Shown here piece after piece: positions 4,439 through 9,841 of a DNA stretch of 9,841 bases. Positions within the stretch are counted from its first letter, which is position 1. The number at the start of each line of letters is the position of its first letter. A program made the position numbers and the translations under genes. The notes under the pieces are model-generated. The model was not told the DNA's origin, did no database searches, and was given only the letters and a program-made list of their open reading frames with translations. Source of the stretch: Chloroflexota bacterium (GTDB lineage: Bacteria; Chloroflexota; Dormibacteria; Dormibacterales; Dormibacteraceae); contig VBJR01000251.1 of NCBI GenBank assembly GCA_005880175.1, positions 12,388-22,228 of the forward strand. Reading direction: 5' to 3'.

Positions 4439-7432
4439 TCAGCGGCGGTCTCGGCACAACGACTTGAAGTTGCAGAGGAAGCAGGGCCGGTTGCGGTGCT
4501 CCGGGCCGAGGGTGAAGTCGCCGGCGGCGATCTTCGCCGCCGCCTCGACGACCCGCGCCTCGGCGCCGTCCGGGTCGGGCGTCACGCCGATGGCCTCGCC
4601 GCGGCGCAGGTCGAACAGGACCAGGTCCGGCTCCGGCCCGCCCGGCAGCAGGCCGCGCCGCGCCGCCAGGCCGTACAGGCGTAACTGGGCCGAGTACGTC
4701 TCCCGCAGCCGCTCGTCCAGGCGGGCGTTGGTCTTGTAGTCCACGAGCACCGTGCGGCCATCGAGCTCGCAGACGCGGTCCACGAGGCCCTTCACCCGGA
4801 CGTCGCCGGCCAGGCGGAGGTTGAACTCCACCTCGGCGCCCAGGGTCCGGGCCGACGCCAGCGGCTGCTCCAGGTAGCGGCGCAGCAGCTCGCGACCGGC
4901 CTCAGGGCCCTCGTATTTGTCCAGCAGGTCGCCGCCGGTCGTGTGCCAGGCGTCGAGAGCCCGGTGCACGGCGGCGCCCAGCTCGGAGCCGCCCCGGCCG
5001 GCGGCGCGGGGCAGCAGCTCGTCGGGCGGCGCGGGCACCCGCCACACCTCCTGGAACCGGTAGCGGACGGGGCACACCTCGAACTGGTGCAGGTGGGAGA
5101 AGCTGAGGTGGACCGGGCGCGCCGGCGCCAGCTCGTCCGCCGTTCGCTCGCGCTGGGCGGCCAGGCGCTCCAGCTGCGCGACGACCGCCTCCACCCGGGG
5201 CGCCGGCTCGCCGTCGCGTCCGGGCACGATTGCCGCGCCGGGGAGGCGCAGCTGCTCGGCCTTGATCACCTGGGCTGCCTCGGGCCTGGCCAGCGCCCAC
5301 TCCAGCAGCTCGGCGAAGTGGTCGTCGGCCTCGGCGCTGACGTCGCGGGGCTCCCGCTCGTCGCGGCTGGCGCTCACGTACAGCAGGTCGCGCGCCCGGG
5401 TCAGAGCCACGTACACCGCCCGGCGCCGCTCCTGCCGCGCCAGCTCGACCGTCTGCGCGCCGGGCGCGTGCTCCTTGAACCGCGGGTGCTTGCCGTCGCG
5501 CCAGTACTTCATCACGAAGCCCAGCTCGTCGGGGTCGAAGAAGAGGCGCTCCAGGTCACGCGGGTTCGGCGGCCGGAGGTTGACCAGGAACACGATGTCG
5601 AACTCCAGGCCCTTGGCGCCGTGGACGGTGAGCACGCGCACGGCGTCGGCCGCCTCGACCTCCGCCTCGCCGACCGGCACGACCGCCTCCATGATCCGGT
5701 TCAGGTGGACCACGAAGTCCGCGATGCCGGCCAGCGGCGCGTCGCGCTCGAACCGGCTGGCGAGCTGGAACACCTTGCGCAGGTTGAGGATCGCGCGTGG
5801 CCCCTCCCGCCGCGCCCGCAGCTGGCAGTGGCGGAGGTACCCGGAGCGGTCGAGCAGGCGGTTGAGCACGTCCGCGACGGTCATGCCGTCGCGCGCCGCC
5901 GCCAGCTCGTCGGTGACCGCGAGCATCCGCTCCACGCGCGCCGCCGCGTCGGGCGCCAGCTCCGGCCAGCCCTCGGCGCGGGCCTCGTCCAGGCAGTCGC
6001 GCAGCCGCATCCCGTAGCGGCCCAGCCGGCGGCGGGCCAGCACGTACACCTGCGCGTCGCCCAGGCGCACGATCGGGCCCTGGAGGAGCCGGGTCAGGGC
6101 GCCGTCGTCCATGGGGTCGGCGACCAGCCGCACCAGCGCCAGCACGTCCTTGACCTCCTCCCGGTCGAAGAAGCCCGATCCGCCGGTCGTGACGTACGGG
6201 ATGCCGTGCGCCCGCAGCTCCTCCTCGAACTCGCGCGGCAGCAGCTTGACCGAGTGTGCGAGCACCGCGATCTGGCCGGGCCGGCGGCCGTCCTCGATCA
6301 GGCGACAGATCTCCCCGGCGATCAGCTTGGCCTCGCGCCGGGAGTCGGCCGCCATGACGACGCGGACCACCTCGCCGCCCGAGCCGCGCGCCGCGACCAG
6401 CTCCGGCTCGTCCGAGAAGTCGCGGTCGCGGCGGATGAAGGCGGTCGCGGCGTCCAGGATCTCCTGCACGGAGCGGCGGTTCACCGTGAGCGGGAGGCGG
6501 TGGCCGGGGAAGCGGCTGCGGATGTTCTCGATCTCGGCGTCCCGCCAGCCGTAGATCGACTGCTTCGCGTCGCCGACGACCGTCACGTTGCCGAAGCCGG
6601 GGGCGGCCAGCAGCCGGACCAGGTCGAGCTGGATCCGGTTCGTGTCCTGGAACTCGTCCACGAGCACGTGCCGGAAACGCTGCCGGCAGCGGTCCTGGAA
6701 CTCGGGCAGGTCGCGCAGCGCCTGGATGACCGCCAGGATCAGGTCGTCGAAGTCCATCCGGCCCGCCTCCTGGAGCCGGGTCTCGTAGGCGGCGTAGATG
6801 GTGTGCAGGACCTCGATGGCCTCCAGCTCGGCCTGCGCCGGCGGCGTCAGCTTCTCGGCCTGGCCGGCGGCGTGGGCGATGAGGTGGATCTGCAGCGCCC
6901 GGTCGCGGAACTGGGCGGCGGTGATCCCGCGGCCCTTGAGCTTCAGCGCGAACGTGGGCCCGTCCTTGATCAGGCCGTTGACCTCGTCCGGGTTCAGGGC
7001 CTCGAAGTCCCTGTCGAGGCCGGGCTCGGCGCCGCTCCGCAGCCGGGCCTGGAGGCGCTCGACGAGCAGCCGCTGGCCGACCTCGTCGAGGACGCGGATC
7101 TCACGCGGGATCCCGACGAGGTAGGCGTCGTCGCGTAACAGGCGCGCGCACACGCCGTGGAACGTGCCGATCCACGCCTCCTGCAGCGGCCTGCCCAGCT
7201 CGCGCGAGAGACGCTCGCCCAGCTCGGTGGCGGCGGCCTCGGTGAACGTGACGGCGAGGATGGACTCGGGCGGCACGCGCTCGTGCTCGACCAGCCAGCG
7301 GAAGCGCTGGACCATGGTGAACGTCTTGCCCGTGCCGGGCCCGGCGGCGATCAGGTACGCCCCCTCGGGGCCCGCCTCGATCGCCGCCCGCTGCTCGCCG
7401 GTGGCCGCCTGCTCGCCGATCGGCACGATCAT
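4439..7432 (-). CDS. UvrD/RecB-type ATP-dependent helicase-nuclease (AdnA/AdnB- or AddA-like), 997 aa
   Basis: This complete SF1A helicase is fused to a RecB-family nuclease. Motor motifs in order: Walker A GPGTGKT (31-37), Ia VTFTEAAATEL (61-71), GTFH (89-92), Walker B VLVDEFQDTN (256-265, D259/E260), III VGDAKQSIYGWR (286-297), IV around VNRRS (317-321), V LTVHGAKGLEFD (601-612) and VI VALTRARDLLYVS (675-687). The nuclease shows H823 in GAAVHRALD, GLVDRV (D885), VDYKT (D898, K900) and QLRLYGLA (916-923). C787, with the tail C984-x2-C987-x5-C993, forms the 4Fe-4S set of AddB/RecB-type nucleases. It would unwind and resect DNA ends for recombination. The ATG at 7432 overlaps the upstream stop (ATGA), and the motor begins about 10 residues in. 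The open frame continues upstream of 7432 but reads as Arg/Pro-rich shadow. It is probably a subunit with the upstream helicase. Confidence 0.93.
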   Translation of the reverse strand: MIVPIGEQAATGEQRAAIEAGPEGAYLIAAGPGTGKTFTMVQRFRWLVEHERVPPESILAVTFTEAAATELGERLSRELGRPLQEAWIGTFHGVCARLLRDDAYLVGIPREIRVLDEVGQRLLVERLQARLRSGAEPGLDRDFEALNPDEVNGLIKDGPTFALKLKGRGITAAQFRDRALQIHLIAHAAGQAEKLTPPAQAELEAIEVLHTIYAAYETRLQEAGRMDFDDLILAVIQALRDLPEFQDRCRQRFRHVLVDEFQDTNRIQLDLVRLLAAPGFGNVTVVGDAKQSIYGWRDAEIENIRSRFPGHRLPLTVNRRSVQEILDAATAFIRRDRDFSDEPELVAARGSGGEVVRVVMAADSRREAKLIAGEICRLIEDGRRPGQIAVLAHSVKLLPREFEEELRAHGIPYVTTGGSGFFDREEVKDVLALVRLVADPMDDGALTRLLQGPIVRLGDAQVYVLARRRLGRYGMRLRDCLDEARAEGWPELAPDAAARVERMLAVTDELAAARDGMTVADVLNRLLDRSGYLRHCQLRARREGPRAILNLRKVFQLASRFERDAPLAGIADFVVHLNRIMEAVVPVGEAEVEAADAVRVLTVHGAKGLEFDIVFLVNLRPPNPRDLERLFFDPDELGFVMKYWRDGKHPRFKEHAPGAQTVELARQERRRAVYVALTRARDLLYVSASRDEREPRDVSAEADDHFAELLEWALARPEAAQVIKAEQLRLPGAAIVPGRDGEPAPRVEAVVAQLERLAAQRERTADELAPARPVHLSFSHLHQFEVCPVRYRFQEVWRVPAPPDELLPRAAGRGGSELGAAVHRALDAWHTTGGDLLDKYEGPEAGRELLRRYLEQPLASARTLGAEVEFNLRLAGDVRVKGLVDRVCELDGRTVLVDYKTNARLDERLRETYSAQLRLYGLAARRGLLPGGPEPDLVLFDLRRGEAIGVTPDPDGAEARVVEAAAKIAAGDFTLGPEHRNRPCFLCNFKSLCRDRR
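4441..4458. repeat. 18-bp direct repeat, copy 2 (inside the helicase 3' end)
   Basis: It is identical to 4232-4249. Here it encodes the last residues of the helicase-nuclease, including the final Fe-S cysteine C993, and the first base of the stop codon. Confidence 0.8.
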
Positions 7433-7956
7433 TCCGGCGGCTGGCCTCCGTACGGGCAGACCTGGGCGTGGGGGCAGCCGAACCAGCTCAGACACGTGCC
7501 GATAGAGGCCCGCGGGGCGGGCGCGAAGTCGCCGGCGCGGATCCGCCGGATCGCCTCGACCGCCACGGAGCGGCCTCGCTCGACGTCGTCCTGGCCGACC
7601 GCCCGCTGCATCCACTCCCGGACGCCGGGCGCGGTGGCGCCGACGGCGAACAGCACCTGGCGCATGCTCCCGAACACGGTGTCCTTCGGGTACCACAGGG
7701 ACAGGAAGCGCGGCTGCAGGCCGATCGGCCGGCCCTCCTCGTCCACGCCCTCCCGGCAGGCCAGGTAGTACATCAGCAGCTGGACGTCCGACAGCTCCGG
7801 CCCGAAGTAGTCGTCGTACGCGTGCTGGGCGGAGCGGCCGCGGCCGGTCTTGTAGTCCACGACCTCGCAGGTGCCCTCGCCGGTGTCGTTCACGCGGTCG
7901 ATCTTGCCCCGGACCTCGGCGCCGTCCAGCCACAGCGTGAACTTGCGCTCGACCAT
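7429..7956 (-). CDS. Catalytic half of a RecB-type nuclease domain, frameshifted from the upstream helicase
   Basis: Read from the ATG at 7956 this is 175 residues carrying the nuclease active site: GKIDRV (D20), VVDYKTG (D34, K36), DVQLLMYYLA (57-66) and a cysteine tail C155, C161, C167. It has no helicase part of its own, and its sense continues the preceding ORF in the other frame, so I read it as the end of that gene after a one-base frameshift near 7994-8000. Coherent coding in this frame extends upstream of the ATG to about 7995 (SLQPIRRLGTL). The ATG overlaps the upstream stop by one base (TGATG), so separate coupled translation is conceivable. Its own stop overlaps the next start (ATGA). 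The tail spacing is C-x5-C-x5-C rather than the usual C-x2-C-x5-C. It could be a pseudogene tail, a sequencing error or a real split subunit. Confidence 0.75.
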   Translation of the reverse strand: MVERKFTLWLDGAEVRGKIDRVNDTGEGTCEVVDYKTGRGRSAQHAYDDYFGPELSDVQLLMYYLACREGVDEEGRPIGLQPRFLSLWYPKDTVFGSMRQVLFAVGATAPGVREWMQRAVGQDDVERGRSVAVEAIRRIRAGDFAPAPRASIGTCLSWFGCPHAQVCPYGGQPPE

Positions 7957-9841
7957 CAGGGTGCCCAGCCGGCGGATCGGCTGCAGGCTGGTCGCCGGCG
8001 GTCGAGCACGGACTCGACCCGGTTCAGGTACGTCTCGAGGTGGGTCTGGAGCGCCGCCTCGAGCCACTCGCGCTGCAGCTCGGGCGCCAGGTGCCGCCAC
8101 TCCGACTCGCGCTGGTGGAAGTCCTCGAGCACCCGGTGCAGGAAGCTGCCCCGCTCCATCTCCACGCCGCGCGGCGGCGCCGTGAGGCCGGGGTGGTGGT
8201 TGTACCAGTAGAGGCGGGGGCACTTGAGGTAGTCGTTCAGGCTGGTCGGGCTGAAGTGGCCGGGGTCCACGCCCTCGGGCCGTGCCGCGTAGGGCTCGAA
8301 CGCCCGGCCGGCGTCCGGGTCCGTGACGAACCCGAGGTCCACCCCGAGCGAGGCCAGGCGTTCGAGCTGCGGCGGGTCCAGGGAGAGGCCGGCCAGCAGC
8401 GTCTCGGCCTCGGCCATCGTCAGCAGCGAGGCGGGCTGGAGCCTGGACTCGGACCGCGTGAGCTCGGTCAGCGGCGCCGCCGGCAGCGACTCCAGGAACG
8501 GCGAGGGGCCTGCCGCGCCGTCGTACTCGTCGGCGTACGTGACGTACAGGCGGCGCCGGGCCCGCGTGATCCCGACGTACGCCAGGCGGGCCTCCTCGGC
8601 GGCGTGCTCGAGCGGGTTCGAGGGCCAGGAGGGCCGGAAGCCGGGCAGGCCGCGCTCCAGCCACCGCTGGTCCGCCTCCTCGAGCAGCGGGTGGGGCCGG
8701 GCGGCGAGCGGGAACAGGCCCTGGGCGAAGCCGCTGAGGAAGACGACCTCGAACTGCAGGCCCTTGGCCTGGTGCACGGTCATCACCTGGACCGCGTCGC
8801 GCGAGCGGGCGGCGGCCTCCGCGTCGTCCACCGCCCGGGCGATCAGCGAGTCGAGGCGAGGCGCGACGTCGGCCAGCAGGGGCGGCGCGCCGTGCAGCCG
8901 CTCCCAGACCTCCTCCAGCTCCCCGAACGCGTCGAGAGCCGCGCGGAGCTCGTCGAGCGCCTCGGCCCGCTCCTCGTCGGGGAGCGGCAGGTGGAGGATG
9001 CGCTCCATCACGCCGGCCTCCAGGAGGATCGTGTGGGCGAGCGCGTGGACCGGCAGGCGCCGGGCCCGGCGGGCGACCTCGTAGTAGGCCGTGACGGCCG
9101 TGTGCAGGGCGCGGAGCTCGTCGGGCCTCAGGTAGGCGGCGAAGTCGGGTGGAGGCGGGGGAAGCTGCGGCGGCGGCTCGGCCGCGGCCGGCTCGGCCGG
9201 CTCCACGGGCTCGGCCGGCCGGGCCGGCTCCGCCGGCGCCCAGGGCAGGGGCCAGTCGCCGGGGTCGGTCGCGTGCAGCCAGTGGAGCACGCGGTGGACG
9301 ACCTTGGCGAACACCCGGCCCTCCTCGATCGCGTGGCGGCGCAGCCGGCCGGCCGCGCGGGCGCCCACCCCGCTGAGGCCGGAGGCCAGCAGCCGCTCCA
9401 GCGACTCCGGGTCGTCCGGCTCCCGCACGGCCCGCAGGTACGTGAGCAGGAAGCGAACCACCTCGTTCCGGGCCAGCGCGCCCACGCCGCGCACCTCGTA
9501 CGGCAGGTCGAGGGCCCGGATCGCCTCCTCGAACGGGGCCGACAGCGTGGTCGTGGAGCGGAGCAGCACCGCGAAGTCGCCGGGCCGGAGGCCGGGGTCC
9601 TCCAGCATCAGGCGGCGGATCTCGCGGGCCACGTAGAACGCCTCGTCCACCGCCGTCGCCTCGCGCGCCCGCCGCACCGCCGGCTCGGCCTCGGGCTCGG
9701 GGCGGGCGCTGCGGAAGCGGCGCGCGGGCCGGCCCGGCTGCGTGGCGGACAGGAGCCGGTCGCCCGCCTCGAGCACCGACGGCGGGCAGCGGTGGCTGAC
9801 GTCGAGCGCCACCTCGCGGCCGCCGTACACGCGGCCGAACT
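7956..9841 (-). CDS. UvrD-type helicase with truncated RecB-type nuclease (AdnA/AdnB-like), 5' end beyond window
   Basis: About 627 residues are visible; Walker A and the DEAD-like motif lie beyond 9841. Counting from the GTG codon at 9830: a motif-IV region with SHRCPPSVLEA (12-22), UvrD_C domain with DFAVLLRSTTTLSAPFEEAI (85-104), motif V VMTVHQAKGLQFE (349-361) and motif VI LAYVGITRARRRLYVTYA (416-433). The nuclease start follows, with first Fe-S cysteine C537 (SLNDYLKCPRLYWY) and H565 (GSFLH). After about residue 610 the frame turns into unrelated sequence and stops at 7956-7958, while the matching nuclease continuation appears one base out of phase. A Pro/Ala/Glu-rich insert fills 198-229. 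It lies upstream of a second helicase-nuclease, the layout of heterodimeric end-resection enzymes such as mycobacterial AdnAB. The GTG at 9830 is internal, since the frame is open to the window edge. Confidence 0.88.
   Translation of the reverse strand, partial: FGRVYGGREVALDVSHRCPPSVLEAGDRLLSATQPGRPARRFRSARPEPEAEPAVRRAREATAVDEAFYVAREIRRLMLEDPGLRPGDFAVLLRSTTTLSAPFEEAIRALDLPYEVRGVGALARNEVVRFLLTYLRAVREPDDPESLERLLASGLSGVGARAAGRLRRHAIEEGRVFAKVVHRVLHWLHATDPGDWPLPWAPAEPARPAEPVEPAEPAAAEPPPQLPPPPPDFAAYLRPDELRALHTAVTAYYEVARRARRLPVHALAHTILLEAGVMERILHLPLPDEERAEALDELRAALDAFGELEEVWERLHGAPPLLADVAPRLDSLIARAVDDAEAAARSRDAVQVMTVHQAKGLQFEVVFLSGFAQGLFPLAARPHPLLEEADQRWLERGLPGFRPSWPSNPLEHAAEEARLAYVGITRARRRLYVTYADEYDGAAGPSPFLESLPAAPLTELTRSESRLQPASLLTMAEAETLLAGLSLDPPQLERLASLGVDLGFVTDPDAGRAFEPYAARPEGVDPGHFSPTSLNDYLKCPRLYWYNHHPGLTAPPRGVEMERGSFLHRVLEDFHQRESEWRHLAPELQREWLEAALQTHLETYLNRVESVLDRRRPACSRSAGWAP
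9144..9239. repeat. Low-complexity repeat encoding a Pro/Ala/Glu-rich linker
   Basis: GGCTCGGCCG occurs three times (9175-9184, 9190-9199, 9208-9217) within a very GC-rich stretch. On the minus strand it encodes repeated PAEP units followed by a poly-proline run, probably a flexible loop in the helicase. Such DNA is prone to length change. Confidence 0.7.

Noticed and set aside
4943..7138. Long plus-strand open frame (731 codons) antisense to the helicase
   Set aside because: It is rich in Val, Gln, His, Asp and Arg without any motif and lies opposite a gene with every helicase motif. This is the usual antisense shadow in GC-rich DNA.
7433..7933. N-terminal extension of the 997-aa helicase to a start at 7933
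   Set aside because: The extra 167 residues are Arg/Pro/Gly-rich shadow and overlap the well-supported nuclease half in another frame. The ATG at 7432 is coupled by ATGA and leads directly into the motor.
7990..8010. Programmed -1 frameshift site for the split nuclease
   Set aside because: No X-XXY-YYZ slippery heptamer or downstream pseudoknot is evident; a one-base deletion or sequence error explains it more simply.
8323..9084. Plus-strand 253-codon Ser/Arg/Ala-rich frame opposite the upstream helicase
   Set aside because: It is a low-complexity shadow translation opposite conserved helicase motifs V and VI.

Overview
This is a GC-rich window with four intact genes, two partial genes that run off the window ends, one gene split by an apparent frameshift, and two small uncharacterised genes. 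High GC, TANNNT -10 boxes placed 10-11 nt before start codons (leaderless transcripts), a kinase resembling mycobacterial adenosine kinase, and a tandem pair of UvrD-type helicases with C-terminal RecB-type nuclease domains together suggest an actinobacterium. A deep-branching lineage is possible, but this is inference and no lineage-specific marker is present.

Region 1 (1-2600) is a regulated export module. A NarL/DesK-type sensor histidine kinase runs leftward off the window, and its response regulator would be expected beyond position 1. Facing it is a two-gene ABC-2 export operon (ATPase and permease, overlapping by 4 nt). The 139-bp divergent spacer carries a 40-bp dyad (811-850) whose centre lies about 70 bp from both start codons. 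Each start codon has a TANNNT box exactly 10 nt upstream. The simplest reading is that one response-regulator site controls kinase and transporter together.

Region 2 (2613-4248) is on the minus strand. It holds an adenosine-kinase-like PfkB protein with its own leaderless promoter, an 81-residue very basic protein with a perfect TATAAT box and a cluster of T(G/A)ACGC half-sites, and a 104-residue protein with a C-terminal HYD motif. A perfect 12-bp terminator hairpin separates the 81-residue gene from the kinase.

Region 3 (4250-4438) is an intergenic segment with a helicase terminator and a foldable multi-branch element. It is flanked by an 18-bp direct repeat, one copy of which is the very 3' end of the helicase gene.

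Region 4 (4439-9841, minus strand) is a tandem helicase-nuclease pair. The downstream protein (997 aa) is complete, with all SF1A motifs, a RecB-family nuclease and a canonical C-x2-C-x5-C Fe-S tail. The upstream one enters from beyond the window end and is broken near 7994-8000 by a one-base frameshift inside its nuclease domain. Its catalytic nuclease half lies in another frame that can be entered by a TGATG stop-start overlap. The pair resembles AdnAB/AddAB double-strand-break resection machines.
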